Source: Chloroflexota bacterium (GTDB lineage: Bacteria > Chloroflexota > Anaerolineae > B4-G1). Taken from it: a stretch of 39,513 bases of DNA. The stretch is from contig JAAEPW010000670.1 in assembly GCA_024232355.1 (NCBI GenBank), positions 1-39,513 of the forward strand, read 5' to 3'. The translations under genes were made by a program, and so were the position numbers. This document shows, piece by piece, positions 30,717 through 39,154 of this stretch; position 1 is the first letter of the stretch; each line of letters starts with the position of its first letter. The notes below the pieces were generated by a model that was not told where the DNA came from, ran no database searches, and worked only from the letters and a program-made list of their open reading frames with translations.

Positions 30717-31658
30717 CTACGTGATGAGCGTCTCGATCTTGCCAGCTCGCAGGGTATCAGTGTGGGCAAGCGCTCCGTTCCAAGTGATCAGGAATCGGTC
30801 CGAGTCGTCGATCTTGCCAAGCTCCTGAACGGTGATGTCGCGACTGACCTCAATGATTACATCCGACCGGCGAGTGATCATGATATTCGTGTTCGTCAAC
30901 GTTCCGATGGGTACCCACGGAATTTTGTTGTAGGAGTGGGTCTTACCCATTTTGCCAGCGTCGATTGCGGTGTCGGCCGCATTGAAGCCGTAGGGCAGAT
31001 TAACGCCGGTCGAGCCGTCGTCGTTCTGATAGATCACACCCACCAACTCGGTATAGTTGGTCAGCTGCTCGGGAGCGCTCAGGATGCAGTGGTCACTCGG
31101 GTCGTACACAACCGCACGGGCAGAGCCGATGAGTTGCAACGTCTCGTACATCTCAGACAGTACGGCCAGGGTCGGCACAGCCGAACCACCAGCGGTGATG
31201 TCGGAGGTGCTACCCACTGTCGACCGGGTCTGTCCGGCGTATGTGGCGCTATCGTCGATGGCTCCCTCGAGAGCGGTGACAAGACCCTGCTCGACGGCAT
31301 AGCCCAGCGCGGTGATTCCGCCTTGCATCTCCTTGGAGATGGCATCGAAGTACCCGCCCCTGAGAGCGTCTCTGGCATGGCCAGTGATCTGCACTACAGA
31401 CCAGTACGCCTGATGTGCGATAGTCGCGTCGGCGTATTCCATGTTACCAGCCGCCGGGGGAGTTCCTCCCTCGGAATAACTGGTAGCGCTATCGTTCGCC
31501 TGATACGAGTAGCGCCAGTCAATGCTGTTTCCACCCCTGCTTGGGGTAGTACCAAAGAGGTTGAACAACGGGGTGCCGTTGTAAAACGTCTCGGTCATTT
31601 TCGGCAAGAACGCCTTTTGGATCGCTTCGCTCATTGTCGTCGTCGTTGCGCCAGCCAT
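30717..31658 (-). CDS. Major capsid protein (HK97-type fold)
   Basis: A 313-residue protein with ATG at 31658. Length and order (scaffold, capsid, small head proteins) fit HK97-type capsids. Features include an N-terminal helix region (AIQKAFLPKMTETFYNGTPL), beta-sheet elements (NSIDWRYSYQANDSATSYSE), a helix with ALEGAIDDSATYAGQ, and a C-terminal strand pair (DSDRFLITWNGALAHTDTLR). No N-terminal delta domain is fused, consistent with a separate scaffold. Expression is probably high: a terminator lies upstream of the scaffold, so a local promoter or read-through must serve these genes. Confidence 0.78.
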   Translation of the reverse strand: MAGATTTTMSEAIQKAFLPKMTETFYNGTPLFNLFGTTPSRGGNSIDWRYSYQANDSATSYSEGGTPPAAGNMEYADATIAHQAYWSVVQITGHARDALRGGYFDAISKEMQGGITALGYAVEQGLVTALEGAIDDSATYAGQTRSTVGSTSDITAGGSAVPTLAVLSEMYETLQLIGSARAVVYDPSDHCILSAPEQLTNYTELVGVIYQNDDGSTGVNLPYGFNAADTAIDAGKMGKTHSYNKIPWVPIGTLTNTNIMITRRSDVIIEVSRDITVQELGKIDDSDRFLITWNGALAHTDTLRAGKIETLIT

Positions 31659-31675
31659 CGGTTAATCCTTCGTGT

Positions 31676-32299
31676 CTATCCGGTGTCCTTGCCTAGCGCT
31701 TCGTTAAATACGCGGCGCATGGTTTCGGTATCACCGGCTGCGAGCAATTGTTCTTGACTCGCTTTGTTGTTGCCTGTTCCGTTTGACGCAGAACCCGCCC
31801 GGGGCGCGGGGGCTCCACCGCTTGGGACTTTGGTCCTGGCAGCGAAGAAGATAGCGAAGTCCTCACCGGCAGCGGCTTGTTCAATCCAAGCGTCCGCGTC
31901 CGGCTTGTCCTCTAGCGCCATGTATTCAGACAGCACGAACGCTTGCGCTTTGGGGGTAGTACAACCGGCGGCTACGAGCTTCATGCGCACATCAGACTCT
32001 ACAGCCTGTGTTGCAATTCTGCCTTCTGCCGCTTTTGCGTCTGCCTCCATTGCGGCGATCTTCGCGGTGAGCGTTTCGAGGTTCTTGGTGTATTCACCTT
32101 TCTCCTCGTTAGCCGCCATCGTCCGCGCTTCGTCCGCTGCCGTGAACTTCTCCAACTTCTTTGTCAGCTTCTCAATCTGCGCGTCTCGTTCGCTCAACTG
32201 TCCCGTGACAGCCTTGAACGCTTTTGATTCACGCGGGTCGGGAGCCGCTGCCGGAGTCTCTTCGGTGGTCGGTTTCTCTGCGTCTGTTTGTTCTGGCAT
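31676..32299 (-). CDS. Capsid scaffolding protein
   Basis: A 207-residue protein; the ATG at 32299 has GGAGAGGTAAGGA upstream, so the longer frame from 32368 is rejected. The N-terminus is Pro- and Glu-rich (ETPAAAPDPRESKAF), and residues about 35-100 are a long coiled coil (RDAQIEKLTKKLEKFTAADE, ETLTAKIAAMEADAKAAEG). This composition and place just before the capsid are standard for scaffolds. The C-terminus (ETMRRVFNEALGK) is a helix of the kind that binds capsid protein. No protease is seen. Confidence 0.8.
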   Translation of the reverse strand: MPEQTDAEKPTTEETPAAAPDPRESKAFKAVTGQLSERDAQIEKLTKKLEKFTAADEARTMAANEEKGEYTKNLETLTAKIAAMEADAKAAEGRIATQAVESDVRMKLVAAGCTTPKAQAFVLSEYMALEDKPDADAWIEQAAAGEDFAIFFAARTKVPSGGAPAPRAGSASNGTGNNKASQEQLLAAGDTETMRRVFNEALGKDTG

Positions 32300-32386
32300 G
32301 TCCTTACCTCTCCCCTTAACGCGGGGTGACGATTGAGCCGATGCCCAAAGGGTTGGAGTGAGTGACAACCTTCATCACAGTTGTTG

Positions 32387-32403
32387 CCCGGTTGCGAGCC
32401 GGG
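32387..32403 (-). other. GC hairpin between terminator and scaffold gene
   Basis: CCCGG and CCGGG flank a seven-base loop on the transcript leading to the scaffold gene. No T-run follows, so it may be an mRNA-stabilising stem at the 5' end of the capsid message. Confidence 0.35.
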
Positions 32404-32417
32404 AGGCTGTCGGTTAC

Positions 32418-32460
32418 AAAAAATAAAACCCCGCCCGGTGCAGGGGATGACCACACCGGG
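32418..32460 (-). terminator. Rho-independent terminator upstream of the scaffold and capsid genes
   Basis: On the minus strand CCCGGTG (rc of 32454-32460) pairs with CACCGGG (rc of 32434-32440) around 13 bases; after CGGGG comes TTTTATTTTTT. A further GCCCCGCC/GGCGGGG pairing could extend it. It would stop transcripts from packaging and portal genes before the capsid unit. Confidence 0.75.
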
Positions 32461-32497
32461 ACGACCTTACGGGTGGGGGGCCGCAAGGCGGGGCAAG

Positions 32498-33145
32498 TTA
32501 CTTTCGTTTTGTTACCCGGATAGTTGCCGGGTTATTGATGTTTGCTAGAAGCTGCCCTGATGCCCTGCCGACTTCGGAGGGGGGCACGCCAAATTTTCTC
32601 TGCCTCCATCGAGCATACGCCCCGCCATCATTCTGTGAGACGGGCTTGGCCGGTCCCGATGCCGTGTGGTTCGTGCTCAAGTAGTTGGAAACAATCTCTT
32701 GATACTTTCGCATACACGCTCGATATGATGCCGAATTGGCTTCGTCGATAGCACCTTGGATAATTTGAGCTGAATTGCGCTTTATCCTTGGTAGTGGTCT
32801 CTTGCTTATCTTGCCCGTGGGTGTCAACCCCGCTTGACGATTCACCGCTCGGTTGATCTTCTTGAACATCTTCTCAAGACGGCGGTTCATCTCGTCAACA
32901 AAAGCTTGAGAAACAAGAGCCCGGTTGGCATCGTGCAACGTTTTGTAATCGCGCCCACCATCGGCGAGACCATCAATTACTTCTTCGTTAGTACCACCAT
33001 GCGCTCGACCTGCGCCTACCAACTCAACGCCACCAACGTCAGATCCACCAAAGCGCTTTTGAAGTTCCTTTATCGCGTCTTGTACCTCTGCCAATCCATG
33101 GATCTGCAAAGACATCAAAGCGCGTTTGGGTGGAGCGATAGCCAT
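32498..33145 (-). CDS. Virion morphogenesis / HK97 gp10-like protein
   Basis: A 215-residue protein with ATG at 33145 (TAATG overlap). LMSLQIHGLAEVQDAIKELQ near residues 10-29 resembles the start of HK97 gp10-like tail/connector proteins ('v.GL.el...L..l'). The middle is basic and helical (EMNRRLEKMFKKINRAVNRQ). The C-terminus ARWRQRKFGVPPSEVGRASG fits morphogenesis proteins of the Mu gpG type. It probably acts in head-tail joining. Family match is partial. It ends shortly before a terminator. Confidence 0.5.
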   Translation of the reverse strand: MAIAPPKRALMSLQIHGLAEVQDAIKELQKRFGGSDVGGVELVGAGRAHGGTNEEVIDGLADGGRDYKTLHDANRALVSQAFVDEMNRRLEKMFKKINRAVNRQAGLTPTGKISKRPLPRIKRNSAQIIQGAIDEANSASYRACMRKYQEIVSNYLSTNHTASGPAKPVSQNDGGAYARWRQRKFGVPPSEVGRASGQLLANINNPATIRVTKRK

Positions 33146-33702
33146 TACTTAAACAACACCAATTCACATCGACACATATCCCCACCATCACAACTCGCGC
33201 TTCCAGGTAACCCAACCTCTTGGTGTTCAAAGATAGTTCCGGTTGACCCGGCGAGAGCCAGGCAGGAATCACACGTGTTTTCATCACCCTCGGAAATTCG
33301 AATCAACTCATGTGACATATCACCCACGGCGTCTAGTGCCTCCATTGTGGTCCATCGTTCGTTGGTCCTACGAGCCAACCCCAACAGACCGCGCTTGCTC
33401 ATCGGTGCCGTGATACGGGCTGCTTCGGCGTTGATCTCCTTGTCTGTCATCGCCGGGGTCAAACGGTCTTGCATCCTCGCAACGTATTGCGCGGCATCGT
33501 CGCTCATCTCCTGCCACGGCTTCTCCACCCCAAGCCGCTGGAGTATGGCGTGAAGCTCAGCGGGATCCTGCGAGGTCAGGCTTGCCGCAGTTGGCAATTG
33601 GAAGCCCGTAGGTATACCCCCTACCCTATCGATGATAGGCGTGATGATACGCCCTCGTGAATCGATGAAGCTAGGCTGCGGGGGTGTTCCTGTTTCGGGC
33701 AT
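33145..33702 (-). CDS. Minor head protein (Mu gpF / SPP1 gp7-like C-terminal domain)
   Basis: A 185-residue protein with ATG at 33702. The last 40 residues, ENTCDSCLALAGSTG then FEHQEVGLPGSASCDGGDMC, are the typical C-terminal domain of minor head morphogenesis proteins: paired Cys, a 'LAG' turn, a 'PG' and CRC. In other phages it follows a long N-terminal region; here that region is only about 140 residues, so it is a short form. It binds the portal in the procapsid. Confidence 0.78.
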   Translation of the reverse strand: MPETGTPPQPSFIDSRGRIITPIIDRVGGIPTGFQLPTAASLTSQDPAELHAILQRLGVEKPWQEMSDDAAQYVARMQDRLTPAMTDKEINAEAARITAPMSKRGLLGLARRTNERWTTMEALDAVGDMSHELIRISEGDENTCDSCLALAGSTGTIFEHQEVGLPGSASCDGGDMCRCELVLFK

Positions 33703-33704
33703 CT

Positions 33705-33947
33705 TCAATCCGTATTAATAGTAACACCCGCCGCTCGCAGGTCTTTAACAATCTGGTCATCGTCATCAAGCAATTCAAGATTGTATTTGAGTACCCTTGT
33801 ACACAAGCCGACTAGCTTGGCGGTTGCCGTTGGAACAAGTTGTTCAACCCCTGATACAACGTCGTTGTAGCACTGAGGATATGTTCCCGTGTATCTTTCA
33901 ACTATCTGCGCAATGTCGGCGATAACTTCAATCTCTCGCGGTTTCAT
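33705..33947 (-). CDS. Hypothetical protein
   Basis: An 80-residue protein with ATG at 33947, overlapping the upstream gene. Helical; contains EIEVIADIAQIVERYTGTYP and LVGLCTRVLKYNLELL. No family recognised. It lies between two head genes. Confidence 0.5.
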   Translation of the reverse strand: MKPREIEVIADIAQIVERYTGTYPQCYNDVVSGVEQLVPTATAKLVGLCTRVLKYNLELLDDDDQIVKDLRAAGVTINTD

Positions 33948-34413
33948 CCCGTGCCGCCTTTCGTTTGTCCTTCGCCGCCGTGAAGCGGTCCTTGCTCACA
34001 CCCTCTTTGGCTACCGTTTGCAGCCCCGCCTTGCCGACAGCCGCCGCCGCTTTGTTCTGCGCCGGGGCGTGTTTGTCAGCCGCCGTGATGACATCGGTTA
34101 GAACGGTCGTGTCCGCTTGAGCCTGCGCCGCTGCGACCATCGCACTCCACACCGGTACCTTGTACGGGCTCGGGTCCATCTCGACATAATCGACAGTGGT
34201 GAACGTCACCCACTCCTCGAAGGATATGATGCCGAACGGCTCCACAAGCGCCTCGTAAGCCGACTCCCATAACGCAGGGTCTCTACCCTCAGGACTCGCG
34301 ATAAGAGCCTGTAGCAATTCGGTGTGGCTCTGCTCGTTGTCCTCAGCTATCTCATCCGCTTCGGCTGTACCATCGGCGATAGAGTCTTTGAGTTTATCGG
34401 CTGCGTCAGTCAT
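33928..34413 (-). CDS. Hypothetical protein of the portal region
   Basis: A 161-residue protein with ATG at 34413. The N-terminus is acidic (ADKLKDSIADGTAEADEIAE), the C-terminus basic (KDRFTAAKDKRKAARDETAR), with AAAQAQADTTVLTDVITAAD between. A dipolar helical protein of this kind in the head operon might be a chaperone or scaffold helper; no family is recognised. Confidence 0.5.
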   Translation of the reverse strand: MTDAADKLKDSIADGTAEADEIAEDNEQSHTELLQALIASPEGRDPALWESAYEALVEPFGIISFEEWVTFTTVDYVEMDPSPYKVPVWSAMVAAAQAQADTTVLTDVITAADKHAPAQNKAAAAVGKAGLQTVAKEGVSKDRFTAAKDKRKAARDETARD

Positions 34414-34984
34414 TGATTAAATGTGGCCACTTTACGCCAACGTCCCCTGCTCGGATCTTGCACTTTCTTCCATCCTTGTGCCACCACACGACCCCCTCCA
34501 TATCATGACTTTCAAACCACGCAGCCAAAGCCGCGATTGTAAATTCAACCGGGGGGTCTTCTACTACAGCCGCTCCATGTTTCATGAATTGTATATCACT
34601 CAACCCCTGCGGATTGCCCTGCACTTTTGGTCCGCACAACTCATAAGTCCCATCGGGTTGGAACCCATGAACCTCCAACGCCTTTCGGTGGTGTACGTTG
34701 GTCGGGTCTTCGTCTACAGGAATCCACCCAAAGCGCTTTCCGGTTCTCTCATCCTTGGTACAAACTTCAAACCCCTTGGGTTCGTGTTTGTCCTTCCTCA
34801 CCATGCGACGCTTGAAGAAATCACCGTCCCGAAACATGACCGCCGTCCCATCCCACTTTATGGTCGGAATTCCCTCACCATCGACAACCCATTGACACTC
34901 TCTGTTGATCTCATCCGAACACATAGTGTTGGGCTTGTCGAAGTCCCTAACTAGTAGACATGCTATTTTTTCCATCTTGTTCAT
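34406..34984 (-). CDS. RNA-ligase-like nucleotidyltransferase (RLIG1/DUF5565-like)
   Basis: A 192-residue protein, ATG at 34984 (or 34975), both inside the portal 3' end. The ligase superfamily motifs appear in order: motif I KWDG at 43-46 with Lys43 as the adenylation site, FKRRMVRKDK at 57-66, a motif-III-like YELCGP at 114-119, motif IV MEGVVW at 162-167 and motif V KCKIR at 174-178. They fit an ATP-dependent RNA ligase, closest in layout to the small RLIG1-type family (PF17720). It would join RNA ends, for example to undo host nuclease cuts in tRNA. No end-healing kinase is present. Finding it among head genes is odd; the motif reading is clear, the subfamily less so. Confidence 0.72.
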   Translation of the reverse strand: MNKMEKIACLLVRDFDKPNTMCSDEINRECQWVVDGEGIPTIKWDGTAVMFRDGDFFKRRMVRKDKHEPKGFEVCTKDERTGKRFGWIPVDEDPTNVHHRKALEVHGFQPDGTYELCGPKVQGNPQGLSDIQFMKHGAAVVEDPPVEFTIAALAAWFESHDMEGVVWWHKDGRKCKIRAGDVGVKWPHLIND

Positions 34985-36659
34985 CCCCTTCCCCCGGCTT
35001 CACCGGGGCTGTTTGTCGCGGTCGCGGTACCAGAGCATTAACCGCCCTGTCTACCGATGGCGTCCCCGTGCCATATTGGATTTCGTCTGCTGCTAATTCG
35101 TCGAGGTACTCTCGCGCTTCTTGCCGTGTGTCTAGTTTGTGATAGCGCCTCACGCTTTCGATATGGTCTATCAGATTGGCTTCCTTGGCCGCTGTCAGTT
35201 CTTCCACAAGCAAAGCCCTTGGCATCGGCGGTTGCCACTCCCCGGCGTCCCACTGTACCGTCACGGGCGTCAGTGTGTAGTCAGTGTGTAGGGCGAGTAG
35301 GTAGCGCTCGATAGAGGCGAGCTTTTGCACAGCCCCACCGTTCAGTTTGATGCGCTTCTCCCGTCGGTCTTTCTGCGGTTGGTGGCGAATCATCAAAGCC
35401 GCTGCCGATTCGGGAGCCTTACCCGCAAGCACCGTGTAGCCCGGCACTCCCTCAGATTCGGCAATCTCGCGAGACTTGTTATCGAATACAATCCCGGCGT
35501 CTTTGGCGTTACTCGCAGATGCGCCCCCTTGAGTTGCGTCTTGACCAGTGCGCAACGCAACAGCCCCGCCCATCGTATCAGGCAGCCCGGCGTTGTCAGG
35601 GTCTTTCACAATAAGCAGCCCGGTGCTTGCGTTCGATGCCGCCGTGATATTACGAGACCCGGCGCTATCTAGCTCGAGACACCGTTCGAACAGGCTTGCG
35701 CTTGTGGGCAGCACTCGCTTGTCAGTCCCGGCGTCGGACCCGTAGATGGGTATCAGTGGGTACTCGTACAGCACATCGTCGGGGTAGTCTTCTTGAAGTG
35801 CGGTCAAGGGGTTGGCTATCTCCCCATTGGCATCAGTCCAATCGTCTTTAATCGACGCGTCACTAGCATCGGGGTCGGGCAGTGGCCACCACTTTTGCGC
35901 TTCGAATGTGCAACACCGTCCCAATGGCCAAGCATCAGAACGTCCGACATAGACGATCCACAGCGATTGATTGCTACCCGCACCGCCGACAGAGCGAAGC
36001 CGTATACCAACAGCTAGGCAGTCCTCCATGTCGCTGTAAATGGGGCCCCGTGTAGCACCTTCCACCGAGTCTCCGTCCACGATTTCAGTCGGGAACAAAA
36101 GGTGCACATCCGTCGGGCGCACCGTCTCATAGTGGAGATGACCCGCCACCCATTTCGGCCACAGCACGCTTGCATTGACTGCGCATGACATCCTATCCCA
36201 ACGGACAACAGCATCACTAAACCCCCCTGCCTTTCGATGTGCCCCTATCGTCTCGTCTAGGGATTCGTTCACTTCACCATCGGGCTCCAAGAACTTCCAC
36301 ATCTGACGCGGGTTGGTGAACAGTGTCGCCGACTCTTCCGCTATTCGGGAGTACAAGCCGCTCGGTACTATCTCGTATTTGTTGCCGAGTCTGACAGCGG
36401 CTTCTTTATCGCCTATCACGTACGTGTCATACCCGCCGATGGTCGAGCCTGTGGAGTCAGTTATCTCGCCGCTTGTATCCGCTCGCTTGATCCCCGTGGC
36501 GTATCGAGAGACCGTGAAGTCCTCGAGGATAGCCCGGTCGCCGATCTTGTCGGCATAGTTCAAGGCGTTGTCCACCAGCTCGGGGTCGATGGTTGTCTCT
36601 TGAACACCCTCACCGCTGCGGTGCTTGAGCAGGGGCTCAATGATCGTCGTGTCTGCCAT
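34947..36659 (-). CDS. Portal protein
   Basis: A 570-residue protein with ATG at 36659 (TAATG overlap with terminase) and GAAGGATTGCC upstream. It follows the large terminase and precedes minor head genes, the fixed place of the portal. Features: helical N-terminus (DPELVDNALNYADKIGDRA), beta-rich clip-like centre (LFPTEIVDGDSVEGATRGPI), long helices near the C-terminus (RALLVEELTAAKEANLIDHI) and a disordered acidic tail (PVKPGEGDEQDGKNS). It forms the dodecameric DNA channel. Length suits SPP1-type portals. Confidence 0.8.
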   Translation of the reverse strand: MADTTIIEPLLKHRSGEGVQETTIDPELVDNALNYADKIGDRAILEDFTVSRYATGIKRADTSGEITDSTGSTIGGYDTYVIGDKEAAVRLGNKYEIVPSGLYSRIAEESATLFTNPRQMWKFLEPDGEVNESLDETIGAHRKAGGFSDAVVRWDRMSCAVNASVLWPKWVAGHLHYETVRPTDVHLLFPTEIVDGDSVEGATRGPIYSDMEDCLAVGIRLRSVGGAGSNQSLWIVYVGRSDAWPLGRCCTFEAQKWWPLPDPDASDASIKDDWTDANGEIANPLTALQEDYPDDVLYEYPLIPIYGSDAGTDKRVLPTSASLFERCLELDSAGSRNITAASNASTGLLIVKDPDNAGLPDTMGGAVALRTGQDATQGGASASNAKDAGIVFDNKSREIAESEGVPGYTVLAGKAPESAAALMIRHQPQKDRREKRIKLNGGAVQKLASIERYLLALHTDYTLTPVTVQWDAGEWQPPMPRALLVEELTAAKEANLIDHIESVRRYHKLDTRQEAREYLDELAADEIQYGTGTPSVDRAVNALVPRPRQTAPVKPGEGDEQDGKNSMSTS

Positions 36660-38077
36660 TAGGCAATCCTTCGGGCTTGCCGCGCCTGGGGAGGCCATGT
36701 TTTGATTGACGCATAAAGTAACATGTCTCGTTCGTCCTCCAGCGGCTTCGATGATGTGGCTTTGTCCTTGGCGAAGAATCCAGCACCGGGTGCTTGTCCC
36801 TCAGGCCAACTATCCAACCGCATCAAATCGTGTATCGTCCGTCCCGACTGTGGTGTGTGGTGGTGGCACTTCTCGGCCACTACAAGCTGACGCTGTCCAT
36901 ACCCGTTGAGGATGGCGGACTGCATCGTCCAGTGCTGTAGCTCCTTGTCGCCGTGCAGACCGGACACAGAACGTATTTGCATTCCAGGCCATACCTCAGC
37001 AAAGAAGAACGCTGGCTTCCGACCTGAGCCCACTGACCGGGTATTCACGTCAGCGCCCGTGATGGCAAATGCGGGGCGGCCGTATTTCTCGTCTATCTCT
37101 CGGACCATGTTTCGAACGTTGCCGTCTGATGTCTGCCATTCGGCCACGAGACACACAACCGGTGTGTTCTGCCCGGTAGCCGGTACACGTTGGAATAGTC
37201 CATACGCACCCTTGACCCCGATGTCGGCAGCGAGGAAGAACGCCCCACCATCATACTCATAGTCCGGGTAGATGTTGCCAGTGGGGTAGAGCTTGTCTGA
37301 CCAGTTCTCCCAAATGCGACCCGACAGGCTAACCCATCGCGCCTCGAGTTCCTGCTCTGCTTCCTGTGGGCTCATGGTCGCCCGTAGGCGGCTGTCTAGA
37401 TCATCGTTGTAGGCGTTGCTTGTTGTGGGCCCGTAGAACGCCGCACACGCCATCCCGGCAGCATCACGCGAGTACTGAGCCGCACCATCACCCGCGAGCC
37501 CTAGGCGTGTCATGTAGGCGTGCAGACCTCCCACCTTGGGAGTAGAGACACAATCGAGCATTAGCCGGTCGCCACCTCGAAGCATACCCTCCGATACGGT
37601 CAGGGTCTTCTCGAGCTGGAACTTATCGAGTGCTGCTTCATCGTGGAATATCGCTTGAGCCGATGGCCCTCTGAACGGGGGCTCGTCGGTGCTCGTCTTG
37701 GTCTTGCGTGATCGGCACTTGGTGACCCCACCAAAATCGCTCCACTCAATATCGAACTTGCCGCTACTCATCCGGGTCACTCGATACAGACTCTTTGGGA
37801 TTGCGTATCTGCCCTCTACCAACGTGGTGCCGCTGTAGAGACTCAACAGTGTATCTATGACATCGGGTCCGGTTTGCTCGGTGATGTAGGTTGTGGTGCC
37901 TGGATAGAGGGAGTGGAAGAGCGCATCTTTGACACATAGGCGCACTGTCTTCCCGCCACCTCGACCCATGAGTAGGTTGTTCCGGTACCGGAAGCTATGG
38001 AGGTATAGATTCCCGGCCATATTGCCCGGGTCTTCGAGTAGACCGAAAATGAGGGGGTCTGATACTTCAATTGTCAT
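36659..38077 (-). CDS. Large terminase subunit (ATPase-nuclease)
   Basis: A 472-residue protein starting at the ATG at 38077. Walker A GRGGGKT at 38-44, Walker B AQAIFHDEA with Asp146-Glu147 and a coupling motif around LDCVSTP. The C-terminal nuclease has Asp285 (FLAADIGVKG), Asp343 (GADVN) and a late DERDMLLYAS acidic cluster, suiting the RNase H-like fold. It pumps and cuts concatemeric DNA. The short lead before Walker A (37 residues) differs from the fragment at the left end of the window. The stop overlaps the portal start. Confidence 0.85.
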   Translation of the reverse strand: MTIEVSDPLIFGLLEDPGNMAGNLYLHSFRYRNNLLMGRGGGKTVRLCVKDALFHSLYPGTTTYITEQTGPDVIDTLLSLYSGTTLVEGRYAIPKSLYRVTRMSSGKFDIEWSDFGGVTKCRSRKTKTSTDEPPFRGPSAQAIFHDEAALDKFQLEKTLTVSEGMLRGGDRLMLDCVSTPKVGGLHAYMTRLGLAGDGAAQYSRDAAGMACAAFYGPTTSNAYNDDLDSRLRATMSPQEAEQELEARWVSLSGRIWENWSDKLYPTGNIYPDYEYDGGAFFLAADIGVKGAYGLFQRVPATGQNTPVVCLVAEWQTSDGNVRNMVREIDEKYGRPAFAITGADVNTRSVGSGRKPAFFFAEVWPGMQIRSVSGLHGDKELQHWTMQSAILNGYGQRQLVVAEKCHHHTPQSGRTIHDLMRLDSWPEGQAPGAGFFAKDKATSSKPLEDERDMLLYASIKTWPPQARQARRIA

Positions 38078-38246
38078 CCGCTATATCTTCCGGCCCTAAT
38101 ACTATCTTGCCGGACTCCACGCGGTTATCATACTCATCACCGAGGAAACAGAAATAGCAAACGCGTTCACCCCTATAGTTGTGTGATTTGCTTGAGTGGG
38201 ACCACATGTGGCACCAATCACACCGACGGGTTTGCTTTTGAGACAT
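38067..38246 (-). CDS. Small zinc-ribbon protein
   Basis: A 59-residue protein; the ATG at 38246 is chosen for GGAGGGGTATTT ahead of it. C9-x2-C12 (CDWCH) and C30-x2-C33 (CYFCF) form a four-Cys zinc ribbon. It overlaps the terminase start by 11 nt and may be translated with it. It may bind DNA near the packaging site. Confidence 0.65.
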   Translation of the reverse strand: MSQKQTRRCDWCHMWSHSSKSHNYRGERVCYFCFLGDEYDNRVESGKIVLGPEDIADDN

Positions 38247-38445
38247 AAATACCCCTCCCTCTCCCATCGACCAAATCGGCGAGTTCGGCATCGAGAGCAC
38301 GGGCGAGTATGATTAGATCACTTTGATTTAATGGTGACCCATCCTCATGTCTCGGATTGGCAACATCGGAACCTTCTTCGGTGTACCAAATGACGACCAT
38401 TTCTTCGCCCTCATGCCTGACTATCATCCTTGTTGGGTCTTTCAT
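38218..38445 (-). CDS. Hypothetical protein
   Basis: A 75-residue protein with ATG at 38445 and AAAGGGGTAAGGG upstream. Contains a beta hairpin (MIVRHEGEEMVVIWYTEEG) followed by a helix (QSDLIILARALDAELADL). An alpha-beta mini-fold, no family recognised. Confidence 0.5.
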   Translation of the reverse strand: MKDPTRMIVRHEGEEMVVIWYTEEGSDVANPRHEDGSPLNQSDLIILARALDAELADLVDGRGRGIYVSKANPSV

Positions 38446-38483
38446 CCCTTACCCCTTTCAGATATGAAATCTCTTTTTGAATA

Positions 38484-38693
38484 CTACTCCCACCGCCACC
38501 CCGAATAATATACCCAATCAGTATAGGTGCCGTTGTGAATCCGCCTTTTGTAAACATCTCCCCGAACCATGAGAGTAGAGAAACATTCTGGTGCTACACA
38601 AAAATAACCTATGGTTGAACAAAAATCACAATCAAGGCCACCATAATTTTGAAACCCAACACAGACGGGACACAGCATTATTGTACTATCCAT
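38484..38693 (-). CDS. Small Cys-rich protein, double zinc site likely
   Basis: A 69-residue protein with ATG at 38693. Cys at 8, 11, 22, 25, 32 and 37 (CPVC, CDFC, then C-x4-C) suggest one or two zinc sites. The C-terminus (YTDWVYYSGWRWE) is aromatic. The start overlaps the small-terminase candidate stop. Role unknown. Confidence 0.55.
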   Translation of the reverse strand: MDSTIMLCPVCVGFQNYGGLDCDFCSTIGYFCVAPECFSTLMVRGDVYKRRIHNGTYTDWVYYSGWRWE

Positions 38694-38994
38694 CCCCGCT
38701 CCCCGTCTGAATGTCGTCCAACCGGACGTTGTTGATTAGTAGACTCAGATTGCCGACTCGGGCACCACCATCACTCGTGAGCTTGTCAAGCGACTCTTGA
38801 GCCTTCTCGTAACACATCTGAGCAGCAGCTGTACCCTTGCCATCCCTGTCAGACACAAGCCCGTGTAGCCACTCTAGTGACGTGTCCCGGATGGACTCTA
38901 AGATCAAAAGACGTTCGTCGTCTGTGTACGCAATGCGGCTCTTGAGCTGTTGGATGAACTCAGGCTCTCTGCGTGTAGACGCGTCCTTCTTCAT
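38686..38994 (-). CDS. Small terminase subunit candidate
   Basis: A 102-residue protein with ATG at 38994 and AGAGGGTTGTT upstream. Helical, with a basic N-terminus (MKKDASTRREPEFIQQLKSR) and a heptad-like second half (AAAQMCYEKAQESLDKLTSD). It lies upstream of the large terminase with three tiny genes between, and directly downstream of a G-run-rich gap that could be the packaging site. Assignment is by position and size; no helix-turn-helix is diagnostic. Confidence 0.45.
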   Translation of the reverse strand: MKKDASTRREPEFIQQLKSRIAYTDDERLLILESIRDTSLEWLHGLVSDRDGKGTAAAQMCYEKAQESLDKLTSDGGARVGNLSLLINNVRLDDIQTGSGDG

Positions 38995-39154
38995 AACAAC
39001 CCTCTCTCCCCTATCCCTACTACACTCCCCCTATCCCCGGATTGGGATTCTTCCTAACCCCTAGCTGCTTCCGGGATCCGGGAGATACTGATTCACCCCC
39101 TACGCCTATCACATAACAGGGAGGGGGAGCTTACTTGTTCTGACTTGGTGTTAC
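38995..39154. other. Intergenic G-run region upstream of the packaging genes
   Basis: On the minus strand bases about 39040-39003 hold GGGGATAGGGGG, a nine-base spacer, then GGGATAGGGGAGAGAGGG: five G-tracts able to form a quadruplex. Further up, CCCGGATCCCGG lies near 39075. Position next to the small-terminase candidate makes it a cos/pac candidate. No promoter or terminator is clear. Confidence 0.4.

Noticed and set aside
30762..31757. 331-residue open frame on the plus strand
   Set aside because: It is antisense to the capsid gene, has no ribosome site and reflects codon bias of the real gene.
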